Origin: CAVUOA01 sp963742955
GTDB lineage: Bacteria; Bacteroidota; Ignavibacteria; Tepidaquicellales; OLB5
Assembly: GCA_963742955.1 (NCBI GenBank)
Contig: CAVUOA010000008.1
Location: 1,364,001 to 1,428,000 of the forward strand
Reading direction: 5' to 3'
DNA: 64,000 nucleotides
In this document: positions 16,669-26,770 of the stretch, one piece after another
Layout of the letters: every line of letters starts with the position of its first letter
How positions within the stretch are numbered: position 1 is the first letter of the stretch
Notes under the pieces: model-generated
Databases searched by the model: none
Told to the model about the DNA's origin: nothing
What the model saw: the letters and a program-made list of their open reading frames with translations, nothing else
Translations under genes and position numbers: made by a program

Positions 16669-17406
16669 ATGGTAACTCAAACAAAAAATGACCTCAGAAT
16701 AAACGGAAACGGAAGCACATCCGGCGGAACATTTAATGACGTGGTAATAAACGGAATGGGAAAAGTTAATGGTAATATAGACTGCACCAGCTTCCGCTGC
16801 AACGGCGAATCAGCAATTTCCGGCAATGTAAAATCGGAATCATTAAAAATAAACGGTTCGTCTGATATTAAAGGAAATATTGATTCGGATGAAATAAAAA
16901 TTAACGGCTATGCGGGTATCGGCGGAAAAGTTGATTCTAAAACCATTAAAGTATCAGGACAGGCAGATATAGGCAGCACGCTGAATTCAGACGATATTTC
17001 ATTACGTGGCGCAGTAACCGTAAAAGGTGACTGCAATGCAGAGAATTTTGTTTCACACGGAACATTTACAATAAACGGTTTGCTCAATGCGGGTCAGATT
17101 GAAGTAAAGCTCTACGGACCCTGCAAAGCAAAAGAAATCGGGGGAGAAAATATTTCAGTAAAAAAAGGAAATGCTTTTTTTCTTAAAGACCTGATTAAAT
17201 CAATATTTACTTCACTCGATTTATCTAATAAGCTTAGCACAGATATAATTGAGGGCGATGATATTACACTTGAATTTACAAACGCTAAGATTGTTCGCGG
17301 AAATAATGTTACTATCGGCGAGGGATGCGATATTGGGCTGGTTGAATACAAAGGGTCGTTTAATCAAACAGACTCGGCAAAAGTGAAGGAAAATAAAAAA
17401 GTATAA
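16669..17406 (+). CDS. Bactofilin-like polymer-forming protein (YhbE-like)
   Basis: A 245-residue protein made of repeated short beta strands with the rhythm G-x-I/V-x(5)-I-x-G (VVINGMGKVNGNIDC, SLKINGSSDIKGNIDS, EIKINGYAGIGGKVDS, TIKVSGQADIGSTLNS). This is the right-handed beta-helix of bactofilins, which self-assemble into cytoskeletal filaments. The C-terminal part (about 150-235) has a further strand set around a less regular insert. It follows the YhbD-like regulator by 19 bp, the same pairing as yhbD-yhbE in Firmicutes; whether it is scaffold or regulator here is unknown. Confidence 0.85.
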   Translation: MVTQTKNDLRINGNGSTSGGTFNDVVINGMGKVNGNIDCTSFRCNGESAISGNVKSESLKINGSSDIKGNIDSDEIKINGYAGIGGKVDSKTIKVSGQADIGSTLNSDDISLRGAVTVKGDCNAENFVSHGTFTINGLLNAGQIEVKLYGPCKAKEIGGENISVKKGNAFFLKDLIKSIFTSLDLSNKLSTDIIEGDDITLEFTNAKIVRGNNVTIGEGCDIGLVEYKGSFNQTDSAKVKENKKV

Positions 17407-17453
17407 CTAAAGAGATATAACTAAAAAGATTTTAAAACAATTATTATTTATTC

Positions 17454-19655
17454 ATGCTGAAATTACCAATTATAATTCTGCTTTTATTTGCTGTACTTAT
17501 ACCATTTACTCACGCACAGGATACGGATACTAAGGTTTCAGGTAAAGTAACCGGCGCGGATAATAATCCGCTCGGCGGCGCTAATGTTGTGATAGAAGGA
17601 ACTATTGACGGCGCATCGTCTGACTCAACCGGGTATTTTGAATTTGAAACATCCAAAACAGGAAATGCTTCGCTTATATTTACTGCAATCGATTATAAAG
17701 AGAAGCGCGTACAGATTTCCATTCAGGCTGGCAAGCCCGTTGAAGTAAATGTTAATATGACTAAAGGCGAAGTTACAACCGATGAAATACTTGTAACTGC
17801 CAGCACTTATACATCAGGTCAAAACTCACAGGTAACGCTTACCCCGCTTGAAATTGCCCGAATCCCCGGCTCTGATGCCGATATATTCCGTGCAATTACA
17901 ACATTCCCGGGCTCTAACCAGGTAGATGAAGGCAGTAAAATCACTGTTAGAGGAGGAGATGCAAACGAGGTATTAACAATTCTTGACCTTGCTTCATTGT
18001 ATAACCCGTTCCTGTTTGAAGATGATTATAATTCATCAGCATATTCAAACATTAACCCGTGGGGATTGAAAGGAATTAATTTCTCCAGCGGGGGATTTTC
18101 AGCTAAATACGGAAATGCGCTTTCCGCCATACTTGACCTGCAGACATACGATATGCCCCAGGGTACAGGATTATTTGCATGGCTGGGCCTGGCAAATGTT
18201 TCGCTTTCAGGTGTGTATCTTTCAAAAGATAAAAAATTCGGTGCAACCTTTGAAGGCGGACAGACTATACTTGACCCTTATTTTAAAATTAATAAAAATG
18301 ACGCAGAGTATAATCCCATACCGCTGGCCAGAGGATTGGGCGGAACGCTTTCTTACAAAATAAAAGAAGGCTCTTATTTAAAGCTCTACGGCAGCTACAC
18401 CGATGATAAAATCGGAATCAGAAATACGAGCCCCACATTTGACGGGTATTATAACTCAAAATCAAATGATGCGTTTACAAATTTAAAATATTCAACTCCG
18501 CTCGGCTCATCATATCTTAATATGGGAATTTCATACAGCAGGCACAAAAAAGATTACAGCTACGGGGTGCTTAATAATACATCTATAGATACTTATTCAA
18601 AGTTCAGAGCAGATTTTTCCAATCCGCTCAGCAGCAAAATAGATTTAAATACAGGCGCAGAATATGAATACGATGAAAACGAATTCAGCGGAACCGTACC
18701 GCTTTATCCTTATAACGTCAGATTAACCGCTCCTTCATTTTATATTGCATCCAGGAAAATCAGCGGAAGGCTCGGAGCCTATATTGAATCTCAGTTCAAG
18801 TTTACAAAGAAATTTTTCACTATTGCGGGAGTAAGAACCGATTACCACACTCTTTCAAAAAAAGCAGGTTTTGACCCGAGACTTTCTGTTGGTTATAAAA
18901 TATTTGATGATAATGTACTCAGGGCATCGGTAGGAATTTATCACCAATACCCGGCATTGCAGTATTATGCGCAGAGCGTGAGCAATAATCTCAAACCCGA
19001 ACAGGCAGCTCATTATATTTTAGGTTATGAAATAAATAAAATGGACGGGTTGTTTCTGTTCAGGGTTGAGGGATATTATAAAGATTATAAAGACCTTGTG
19101 CTGTATGACCCTAACAACTTTACTTACTATTCAGGCGGTTCGGGTTATGCAAAAGGAGTTGATGTGTTTTTAAAATCAAAGGTGTTTAACAAATACTCTG
19201 CGTGGATATCATATTCATATACCGATTCCAAACGCAGGCAGTATGATGCCTCCGAGCAAACCTCGGCTGACTATGACATTACGCACAGCTTAACTGCGGT
19301 AGGTTACTATAATATTACCGATAATTTTACAATGGGCTTAACATACAGGATATCAACGGGCAGACCGTTTACACCGATTGACGGGAGCTATTTTGATTCA
19401 ACACAAAGCGTATATGTGCCGGAGTATGCTATTAAGAACAGCGGACGCTTCCCAACCTACCATAGGCTTGATTTAAATGCACAGTTTATATTTTCTGTAT
19501 TCGGCAGGTTTGCTATAGCAGTTATGGAACTTAATAATGTACTGAACCAGAAAAACCTGTATGATTATACTTACAGTTACGATTATACATTAAGGAAAGA
19601 AATAGTATCAACTAACAGGCGTACACTGTATCTTGGCTTTGGACTTCAGTTATAA
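17454..19655 (+). CDS. TonB-dependent receptor with carboxypeptidase-regulatory-like domain
   Basis: A 733-residue outer-membrane receptor. Signal peptide about 1-21 (ending THAQ); regulatory-like beta-sandwich about 28-110 (VSGKVTGADNNPLGGANVVIEG); TonB-box-like DEILVTAS; plug about 120-230 (RIPGSDADIFRAITTFPGSN, KITVRGGDANEVLTILDLA, GGFSAKYGNALSAILDL). The barrel follows and ends with LYLGFGLQL. The plug is of the type shared with the receptor at 3456. It is followed by a secreted helical protein gene, which may be functionally linked. Ligand unknown. Confidence 0.9.
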   Translation: MLKLPIIILLLFAVLIPFTHAQDTDTKVSGKVTGADNNPLGGANVVIEGTIDGASSDSTGYFEFETSKTGNASLIFTAIDYKEKRVQISIQAGKPVEVNVNMTKGEVTTDEILVTASTYTSGQNSQVTLTPLEIARIPGSDADIFRAITTFPGSNQVDEGSKITVRGGDANEVLTILDLASLYNPFLFEDDYNSSAYSNINPWGLKGINFSSGGFSAKYGNALSAILDLQTYDMPQGTGLFAWLGLANVSLSGVYLSKDKKFGATFEGGQTILDPYFKINKNDAEYNPIPLARGLGGTLSYKIKEGSYLKLYGSYTDDKIGIRNTSPTFDGYYNSKSNDAFTNLKYSTPLGSSYLNMGISYSRHKKDYSYGVLNNTSIDTYSKFRADFSNPLSSKIDLNTGAEYEYDENEFSGTVPLYPYNVRLTAPSFYIASRKISGRLGAYIESQFKFTKKFFTIAGVRTDYHTLSKKAGFDPRLSVGYKIFDDNVLRASVGIYHQYPALQYYAQSVSNNLKPEQAAHYILGYEINKMDGLFLFRVEGYYKDYKDLVLYDPNNFTYYSGGSGYAKGVDVFLKSKVFNKYSAWISYSYTDSKRRQYDASEQTSADYDITHSLTAVGYYNITDNFTMGLTYRISTGRPFTPIDGSYFDSTQSVYVPEYAIKNSGRFPTYHRLDLNAQFIFSVFGRFAIAVMELNNVLNQKNLYDYTYSYDYTLRKEIVSTNRRTLYLGFGLQL

Positions 19656-19735
19656 ATTGTCATCGTAGCCGCAGCCTTCAGGCTGCGCAAATACTTTGTA
19701 AAAATAATATTTAATAAAATCTAAGGAGAAATTAA

Positions 19736-20515
19736 ATGAATAAAATAAAATTCACTTTAATCTGCCTGCTGGTGCTTTCGTTTTTGAGCGCGGGCGCAGT
19801 TCATGCAGATGATTTTTCGGATGCTTTATTGAAAGCAAAAAAGAAGATGAAAGAGAACACCGATAAAACCGAAGCGGGTATGCTGAAAGTTCGCGGTAAC
19901 TTTGAACGTATTCTCCAGCTTAAGAAAAATGAATGGATGGTTGATTATTACCTCGGTATGGTTGATATGATTATATCTTATATCGCAGCAGAAAAAAAAG
20001 ATATGGATGCTGTTAAAAAATATACCGAGTCTTCGCTGGATATGCTTAACAAAGCAACCGATTTAAAAGATGATTTTGCCGAAGCGTATATTTTAAAATT
20101 TGCCATAACAGGCAACCGGTGGATGTATGAGCCTAACAAGATGAACGATATCATTGCAAAACAAACCGAAGCTAAAGATTTCGCCGCAAAGTATGACCCT
20201 GATAATCCGCGCCTTTATTTAATAGAAGGCATTAACGCTTATTACACTCCTGAAAGCTTCGGCGGGGGAGTTGATAAAGCCCAGCCCCTGCTTGAAAAAT
20301 CGGCTGACCTTTTCAAGACCTATAAGCGCGTTGACGAGACGTATCCCGATTGGGGCAAAGACCAGGCATGCGGATATATTGCGCTGTGTTATTTAAAAAA
20401 CGATAAGCTTGATGATGCAAAAAAATGGATTGATGCAGGACTTGAAGCCGACCCTGATTCAGATTTCATTAAAGATAACGTTCAGAAAGAATACGATAAA
20501 AAAGCAGGGAAGTAG
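19736..20515 (+). CDS. Secreted helical (TPR-like) protein
   Basis: A 259-residue protein with a signal peptide (about 1-24, ending AVHA). The rest is helical, with pairs of amphipathic helices reminiscent of tetratricopeptide repeats: KKNEWMVDYYLGMVDMIISY, AVKKYTESSLDMLNKATD, and YIALCYLKNDKLDDAKKWID followed by AGLEADP. It has a good ribosome binding site (AAGGAG). It lies 80 bp after the TonB receptor on the same strand and could be its periplasmic partner (inference). No enzyme motif is visible. Confidence 0.7.
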   Translation: MNKIKFTLICLLVLSFLSAGAVHADDFSDALLKAKKKMKENTDKTEAGMLKVRGNFERILQLKKNEWMVDYYLGMVDMIISYIAAEKKDMDAVKKYTESSLDMLNKATDLKDDFAEAYILKFAITGNRWMYEPNKMNDIIAKQTEAKDFAAKYDPDNPRLYLIEGINAYYTPESFGGGVDKAQPLLEKSADLFKTYKRVDETYPDWGKDQACGYIALCYLKNDKLDDAKKWIDAGLEADPDSDFIKDNVQKEYDKKAGK

Positions 20516-20524
20516 ATTATATAA

Positions 20525-20671
20525 ATTCCTGCGAAAGCAGGAATCCAATTAGCATCTTCAGCCGTGCTCTGAATATTATTTAAAAGCAGAGACCCCCTTC
20601 GGGAGACTCTACTGAGACTTTTAGTTGCCTCCGCAGGTTTTTGTTATTGTCATTCCCGCGAAGGCGGGAAT
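20525..20671. repeat. Two dispersed CCCGCGAAGGCGGG-type hairpins
   Basis: Two hairpin copies in one intergenic region: ATTCCTGCGAAAGCAGGAAT at 20525-20544 and ATTCCCGCGAAGGCGGGAAT at 20652-20671. They belong to the same family as 10028-10047 and 59363-59382. Confidence 0.65.
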
Positions 20672-20753
20672 CCGGTTTGCGATTAATTTTTAATTGAACA
20701 ATCCACTAAAAAACGATGGGATTGTTTCGTCCCTTGCGGGACTCACAATGGGT

Positions 20754-21704
20754 TTAATTCCCCTTTAATTTCTTCAGCTCTTCAAACAGCTTTGTTTCTT
20801 TTGCGGTAAGCTTATCAGGGATTTGTATATTAACCTTCAGGTATAAATCACCAAACGAATTTTCTTTGCCGTAAACGGGCATTCCCATTTTCTGCAGGCG
20901 CATTGTTTTGCCGTTTTGTGTGCCTTTGGGAATATCAATCTTAACACTGCCTTTCATAGTTTTAAAATGAGTCTTGCCTCCAAGCACGGCTGTGAAAAGG
21001 TCAACGTTTAAATCAGCATACAGGTCATCGCCTTTGCGTTCGAAAACAGAGTCTTTAAGTATTTTAATTGTAATTAAAAGGTCACCTGCCTGCCCGCCGT
21101 CTGCGCCGGGTGAGCCTTTACCTGTAAGCCTGAGTGTATGCCCTTCAGGTATTCCGGGTTTAATCTTCAGTTTAATTGATTGCCCATTCAGTTCAAATAC
21201 TCTTGTGGCGCCTTTGTACGCTTCTTCAAGTGTAATTTCCATCTGCGCTTCGAGGTCCTGCCCTCTTATTTGCGCCGTTCTTCTGCCGGAGCGTTTGCGT
21301 GAGCCGCCGAAACCGGATTGTCCGAAGATTGTATCGAAGAAATCGGAATACCCCGAGCCGCCGAACAAATCGCCTAAATCACCCTCGAATGTATATGTTT
21401 GCCCGCCGCCGCCATTGCCTCCCATATTGGCATACTGCGACCAGTCAAACCCGCCCTGCGAGCCGCCTTGCTGCTGGTATTGTTTCCAGTTCTTTCCGAG
21501 CTGGTCATATTTTTTGCGTTTCTCCGGGTCGCTTAACACTTCATTTGCTTCGTTTATTTCTTTAAACTTCTGCTCCGAAGCTTTATCGCCTTTGGTTTTA
21601 TCGGGATGGAATTTCATCGCAAGCTTGCGGTATGCTTTTTTAATTTCATCCTGCGAAGCCGTTTTGCTTACGCCGAGTGTGCTGTAATAATCTTTAAAAT
21701 CCAT
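20754..21704 (-). CDS. DnaJ/CbpA-type co-chaperone
   Basis: A 316-residue J-domain protein without the zinc-finger region (type II, CbpA-like). The J domain spans about 1-70, with the HPD motif in MKFHPDKTKGDKASEQKF that stimulates DnaK ATPase. A Gly-rich linker (about 80-135) follows, then two C-terminal substrate-binding beta domains (about 145-310) with GQSIKLKIKPGIPEGHTLRL and KIDIPKGTQNGKTMRLQKMG. It probably delivers substrates to DnaK or coats nucleoid DNA as CbpA does. It is a single gene, divergent from the AlkD-like gene. Confidence 0.93.
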   Translation of the reverse strand: MDFKDYYSTLGVSKTASQDEIKKAYRKLAMKFHPDKTKGDKASEQKFKEINEANEVLSDPEKRKKYDQLGKNWKQYQQQGGSQGGFDWSQYANMGGNGGGGQTYTFEGDLGDLFGGSGYSDFFDTIFGQSGFGGSRKRSGRRTAQIRGQDLEAQMEITLEEAYKGATRVFELNGQSIKLKIKPGIPEGHTLRLTGKGSPGADGGQAGDLLITIKILKDSVFERKGDDLYADLNVDLFTAVLGGKTHFKTMKGSVKIDIPKGTQNGKTMRLQKMGMPVYGKENSFGDLYLKVNIQIPDKLTAKETKLFEELKKLKGN

Positions 21705-21782
21705 TAAATTATATCCTTAATAGGAGTTAATTTAATAAATTAAACTTAAATTTTAAGTTAAAAATTTTGCCGATTCCTTAAC

Positions 21783-21822
21783 GCCTCCTCCCCTTTATAG
21801 TAGAGGGGGTTGGGGGGTGAGG
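21783..21822. repeat. CCTCCTCCCC / GGGGGGTGAGG intergenic hairpin
   Basis: An imperfect GC-rich inverted repeat just before the AlkD-like gene, related in style to the CTCACCCTCC...GGGAGAG repeats at 40415, 48012, 48285, 50637 and 61281. Confidence 0.45.
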
Positions 21823-21829
21823 TCTTATT

Positions 21830-22660
21830 ATGCCAAACTCTTTACTAAAGCCAAAGCTTAAATCCAAAATCATTTCTGCTGTAAGAAATGAGGATTACAA
21901 ATCATTGGTTTTGATTCTCGAAACCATAAAGACCTCCCACGCCGGAACAGCTAAGATGAAGGATAAGGAATTCGTTATAAAAGAAATCCTTACCCATATA
22001 AAAGAAAAACATCACACAGAAAACTATATCCTGAAAGAATATTTCAATACCGCAGGAATTTTTTCTAAAATGAAAGAGCCTTTATCAAAAGAAATTGCTG
22101 CTTCATTTATATCGAGAGGTTACAGGTATAATAAATTGAAATCCAAAAGTATTCTAATAGAGATTGCAGATAATGATTACTGGGAAGTCCGTGAATATGC
22201 AGGCAGCGCATTTGCGAATACACTGCGTTATAATCATGATTTTTATAATACACTAATAAAATGGACAAAGCATAAATCACCAAATGTGAGGCGGGCAGTT
22301 GTCATTGGCTCAACGGGCTTAATTGAAAAAGGAAGTAAAAAGAATTTACATAAAGCCTTTGCATTGCTTGAGACTTTGATGTATGATTCAAATCGCTACG
22401 TTAAGAAAAATCTCGGACCGTTTGTGCTGGGTTCATACTTTGCCGGTAATTATCCTGATGAGTTTTTTATACAGCTTGATAAATGGATAAAGATAAAAGA
22501 TGAAAATGTAAGATGGAATGTTGCAAACACATTTCATAACAGCTTTGGAAGAAAGAATAAAGTTAAGGCATTGATGTATTTAAAAATTTTGGATAACGAT
22601 AAAAGAAAAAGTGTGCAAAGCGCGGTGAGGGCAGTGAGGAGATTTTTATCGGTATCCTAA
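21830..22660 (+). CDS. AlkD-like HEAT-repeat DNA alkylation repair protein
   Basis: A 276-residue all-helical protein with tandem HEAT-like repeats. YWEVREYAGSAFANTL, HKSPNVRRAVVIGSTGLI, DSNRYVKKNLGPFVLGSYF and ENVRWNVANTFHNSFGRK recur at about 40-residue spacing. This resembles AlkC/AlkD-type proteins, which remove alkylated purines without base flipping. The repeats are clear; assignment to glycosylase activity is weaker because the catalytic Asp/Trp positions cannot be aligned by eye. Confidence 0.7.
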   Translation: MPNSLLKPKLKSKIISAVRNEDYKSLVLILETIKTSHAGTAKMKDKEFVIKEILTHIKEKHHTENYILKEYFNTAGIFSKMKEPLSKEIAASFISRGYRYNKLKSKSILIEIADNDYWEVREYAGSAFANTLRYNHDFYNTLIKWTKHKSPNVRRAVVIGSTGLIEKGSKKNLHKAFALLETLMYDSNRYVKKNLGPFVLGSYFAGNYPDEFFIQLDKWIKIKDENVRWNVANTFHNSFGRKNKVKALMYLKILDNDKRKSVQSAVRAVRRFLSVS

Positions 22661-22719
22661 GCCGGAATTTTACTCCCGGCTCAGGTTGTACCCATCCTTA
22701 TTGGAGGCTGCAATGAGGA

Positions 22720-23058
22720 TTACTCTTTGTTTCTGTGAAATCCGCCGTGATTATTTTGCATATCGGTTTTCATTTTCTCAAACTTATCTTTTTGTTCTGT
22801 AGTTAATACTTTTTCAATTTCTGCGTGAAGCTCATCGCGGTCGAAATCGGCTTTTGTGTGAGTTGACATGTAATCATAAATAATATCGTGCACAACTTTA
22901 TACTGGTCATCCGAAAAGCTAAGCTGCTGGTTAAGCCTTTCGGTCATTTTATCAGCCCTGTCTGCTGCTGACATCTTTTCCTGCGCATAGATTCTGCTGT
23001 TGAGGCAAACGGCAAGGAGTATTAAGAGTGGGATGTACAGAATTGCCTTTGTTTTCAT
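22720..23058 (-). CDS. Small Spy/CpxP-like periplasmic protein
   Basis: A 112-residue secreted helical protein with signal peptide about 1-25 (ending IYAQ). The mature part is amphipathic helices with RLNQQLSFSDDQYKVVHDII and VLTTEQKDKFEKMKTDM, the L-T-x-x-Q pattern of Spy/CpxP chaperone-like proteins. It ends in a His/Asn-rich tail (NNHGGFHRNKE). It could be a periplasmic chaperone or metal-stress protein; the family link is by pattern only. Confidence 0.65.
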   Translation of the reverse strand: MKTKAILYIPLLILLAVCLNSRIYAQEKMSAADRADKMTERLNQQLSFSDDQYKVVHDIIYDYMSTHTKADFDRDELHAEIEKVLTTEQKDKFEKMKTDMQNNHGGFHRNKE

Positions 23059-23303
23059 TGTTTGTGGTTTTTGAAATTTTTGTTAATTGATTAATTATGC
23101 TAATATTCATGTTTATAATTGGTGAAAATTCACTTGATTGTAAAAATATGTAAAAAAATGTTTCATCTTCTGCATTTATAGTATTTAATTTAAACCATTA
23201 GTTTTTACTAATTTAAGAAATGATACTCAATTTCTTAATTTTATATTAACACGAAAATTCTTAAATTTGAATTCGCAGAAAAAGTAAAAAATAATGTTTG
23301 CCT

Positions 23304-23774
23304 ATGAAAATCTCTGATATACTAAGTCCTGATGTAATCGAAGTGAATCTGGATGCAAAAGACAAGGAAGATTCGCTGAACAAAATAATAGCGCTTGCAG
23401 CAAAATCAAAAAAGATTCTTGATTTAAATAAGGTCTCCGAGACCATACTCGAAAGAGAAAAGCTGGTATCCACCGGGGTTGGTAAAGGATTTGCAATCCC
23501 GCACGGCAAGACCGATGCAATCAGCGATATAGTTGCCGCCTTTGTTATAACCAAAGACCCCATTGATTTCGATTCCATCGACGGCGAGCCCGTGAGGTTT
23601 ATATTTCTGCTTGTCGGAAAAGAAACACTGCTGAACACCCACATAAAACTTTTAAGCCGCATTTCGCGCTTAATGAATAAAGATGAGTTCAGGTCAAAGC
23701 TTCTTGAAGCTAAGACAAAAGAAGAAGTGCTGAAGATTTTCAAAGATGAAGAACAAAATTATTTCGATATATAA
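23304..23774 (+). CDS. PTS EIIA (PtsN/fructose type) phosphocarrier
   Basis: About 156 residues from the ATG at 23304; an in-frame TTG two codons earlier is a less likely start. The phosphorylation-site block GVGKGFAIPHGKTDAISDIV contains the reactive His. It is followed by DFDSIDGEPVRFIFLLVG and LLSRISRLMNKDEFRSKLLE, both typical of the EIIA-fru/EIIA-Ntr fold. No EIIB/EIIC lies nearby, so a regulatory (nitrogen PTS) role is more likely than sugar transport. It directly precedes pyruvate phosphate dikinase, an interesting link to phosphoenolpyruvate supply (inference), with a strong terminator between them. Confidence 0.9.
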   Translation: MKISDILSPDVIEVNLDAKDKEDSLNKIIALAAKSKKILDLNKVSETILEREKLVSTGVGKGFAIPHGKTDAISDIVAAFVITKDPIDFDSIDGEPVRFIFLLVGKETLLNTHIKLLSRISRLMNKDEFRSKLLEAKTKEEVLKIFKDEEQNYFDI

Positions 23775-23797
23775 AAAAAGATTTTAACCTAAACGGG

Positions 23798-23833
23798 AAA
23801 AGAAATAACTTCTTTCGGGTTATTTCTTTTTAT
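23798..23833 (+). terminator. Intrinsic terminator after EIIA gene
   Basis: A perfect 12-bp stem AAAAGAAATAAC / GTTATTTCTTTT (23798-23809 and 23819-23830) followed by more T residues. Confidence 0.8.
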
Positions 23834-23862
23834 TTTATAAACACTATTAATTAATAATTACC

Positions 23863-26625
23863 ATGGCGAAAAAGTTAGTCTATTATTTTGGCGGAAAAAA
23901 AGCCGAAGGAAAAGCGAATATGAAAGAGCTCCTTGGAGGGAAAGGAGCAAATTTAGCAGAAATGGTGAACTTCGGTTTGCCGGTTCCTGCAGGTTTTACA
24001 ATTACCACCGAAGTTTGCACTCATTATTATAAAAACAACAAGAAATATCCTAAAGAATTAAATAAACAGGTCACCGAATCGCTCAAGAGAACCGAAAAAC
24101 AAATGGGCGCAAAGTTCGGTGATAAAACCAATCCGCTGCTTGTATCAATCCGTTCGGGCGCAAGAAGCTCGATGCCCGGAATGATGGAAACAGTTCTCAA
24201 CGTAGGACTCAATAACGAAACGCGAGAAGGCTTGATTGCAAAAACAAATAACCCGCGTTTTGTGTATGACTCGCAGCGCAGGCTCATCCAAATGTATTCA
24301 GACGTTGTGATGGAAAAAGCCGCCGGCATCGAACCCGAAGAAGGCAAAGGCGTTCGCCATCAGCTTGAAAAAGAACTTGAGAAGATGAAACAATCGCGCG
24401 GAGTGAAGAATGATACCGAGCTTAACGCAGATGATTTAAAAGAGCTTGTTGAAATCTACAAAGCAAAAGTTCTGGAAGTGCTGGGCAAGCCGTTCCCGGA
24501 AGACCCGATGGAACAGATGTGGGGCGGAATCGGCGCAGTGTTCCAGAGCTGGAACGGGAAGACGCGCAATAGCTTACCGCAACATGGAAGGAATTCCGCA
24601 TGAATGGGGAACAGCAGTTAATGTTCAATCAATGGTGTTCGGCAACATGGGCGAGAACTCAGCAACAGGCGTTGCATTTACACGTAACCCGGCCACAGGT
24701 GAAAATATTTTCTACGGCGAGTGGCTTCCAAATGCGCAGGGCGAAGACGTTGTTGCGGGAATAAGAACTCCGAACCCGATAAATGAATCAGGCCAAGAGC
24801 GAACATACAACAGGGCAGGTTTCACTTGAATCAGCTTACCCGAAATTATATGATCAGCTTCATAAAATGGAACGCAGGCTTGAGAAACATTATCGTGATA
24901 TGCTCGATATCGAGTTTACAATTCAGGACGGCACGCTGTATATGCTGCAGTGCAGAGTAGGCAAGAGAAACGGTCCCGCTGCAGTGAGAATGGCTCTTGA
25001 CATGCACAAAGAAAAGCTTATTACAAAAGAAGAAGCTGTAATGCGTGTTCAGCCCTCACAGCTTGATGAATTGCTTCATCCGATAATTGACCCGCAGGCA
25101 GAGAAAACAACATCATTATTTGCAAAAGGATTGCCGGCAGGTCCCGGCGGTGCCGCAGGTCAGGTTGTGTTTTCCGCAACAGATGCGGTTGAATGGGCAA
25201 AGCAGGGCAAGAAAGTAATCCTCGTCCGCGAAGAAACAAATCCCGAAGACATCGAAGGCATGCGCGCAGCAGAAGCAATACTTACTGCAAGAGGCGGAAT
25301 GACAAGCCATGCCGCGCTGGTTGCAAGAGGCTGGGGCAAATGCTGTATAGTCGGCGCCGGCGGTATTGATGTAAGTGCATCGGCAAAAACATTCAGCGTT
25401 AACGGCACAACAGTAAACGAGGGTGACTGGATTACCCTTAACGGAACAAAAGGCTACGTTTATCTCGGTGAACTGCCGATGATAAAAGCCGCTGAAGAGA
25501 ATCCTGATTTTGTTGCATTCATGGAAATCTGCGATAAAGTAAGAGTGATGAAAGTAAGAACCAATGCTGAATCTCCTGAAGATGCTGCAAGAGCCCGTGC
25601 ATTCGGCGCGCAGGGTATCGGGCTTTTCAGAACCGAACACATGTTCTACGGCAAGCACTCCGAACAGCCGCTTTTCATGCTGAGAAAAATGATTATATCA
25701 GATTCAGCTCGATGAAAGAAAACGCGCGCTCGACGAACTCTTCCCGTATGTTAAATCGGATATCAAAGGAACGCTCGAAGCGATGGACGGATACCCAGTA
25801 ACGGTTAGAACGCTTGACCCGCCGCTTCATGAATTTGTTCCTACCCGCGAAGACGAAAGACAGAAGCTTGCTGAAAGCCTCGGTATATCACACGATGAAT
25901 TTTCATCACGCGCCGATGCGCTTCATGAAAACAACCCGATGCTCGGACACCGCGGCGTAAGGCTCGGTATCACCTATCCCGAAATTACCGAAATGCAGGT
26001 GAGAGCAATATTTGAAGCAACTGCTGAACTTATTCAGGAAGGGAAGAATCCTTTCCCGGAAATTATGATTCCTGTTGTTGGGATTGACAAAGAACTTAAG
26101 AACCAGAAAGAAATTGTTAAGAGAGTTTATGAAGAAGTTCTTAACAAATTTCAGATGAAAAAAATACCGTATCTTTTCGGAACGATGATTGAAATTCCCA
26201 GCGCCGCGCTTACCGCTGACCAGATTGCCGAGTATGCTCAGTTCTTCTCATTCGGCACCAATGACTTAACGCAGATGGGTTTCGGATTCTCGCGCGATGA
26301 CATCGGCACATTTATGAAAGATTACCTTGAAAAGAAAATTCTGCCCGTAGACCCGTTCCAGGAAATTGACAGAGCCGGTATTGGTGAGTTAATCAGGATT
26401 GCCGTAGAGAAAGGCAGAAGCACAAGACCCGATATTAAAATCGGTATTTGCGGCGAGCACGGCGGCGACCCGTCATCAGTAGAATTCTGCAACTCACTTA
26501 ATTTTGCTTACGTAAGCTGTTCACCGTTCAGGGTGCCTATTGCAAGGCTTGCTGCAGCAAGAGCGGTTGTGAAATCAGGCGCACATGCCAAGGCACATGC
26601 AAAGGAACAAAAGCAAAACGCGTAA
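23863..26625 (+). CDS. ppdK: Pyruvate, phosphate dikinase (three frame interruptions)
   Basis: Interconverts pyruvate, ATP and phosphate with phosphoenolpyruvate, AMP and PPi; the PPi fits the nearby membrane pyrophosphatase. Four consecutive frame pieces together cover the whole roughly 919-residue enzyme. The ATP-grasp start is [20 protein letters not shown]; the phosphohistidine loop is [21 protein letters not shown] in two parts; the PEP-binding barrel contains [17 protein letters not shown] and [17 protein letters not shown]. Breaks lie near 24562, 24790 and 25703, each a +1 shift. Dropping the extra A near 24562 gives WNGKRAIAYR, as in the family. All catalytic segments remain intact, so sequencing or assembly error is more likely than decay. 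Confidence 0.92.
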
Positions 26626-26692
26626 ACCTGCTAAAGCGCTAAGAAAGCAAAAAAACACGGCAGAAAAAAATAATTGAATTGTATATTTCTCA

Positions 26693-26727
26693 GGGGGTTT
26701 GGTAAAAAAGCTGAACCCCCTTTTTTA
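26693..26727 (+). terminator. Intrinsic terminator after pyruvate phosphate dikinase
   Basis: GGGGGTT at 26693-26699 pairs with AACCCCC at 26714-26720, followed by six T residues. Confidence 0.85.
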
Positions 26728-26770
26728 TTTGCTTTCATAAGAATGTTTCAATTATTAAATTGCAGGCGTT

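Noticed and set aside
20974..21687. Long plus-strand open frame opposite the DnaJ gene
   Set aside because: It is a shadow: the minus strand encodes a complete J-domain protein with the HPD motif, while the plus-strand product is Ser/Pro-rich with no sensible features.
23863..26625. Programmed frameshifting in pyruvate phosphate dikinase
   Set aside because: Three +1 sites without slippery heptamers or downstream structures, in a family not known to use recoding.
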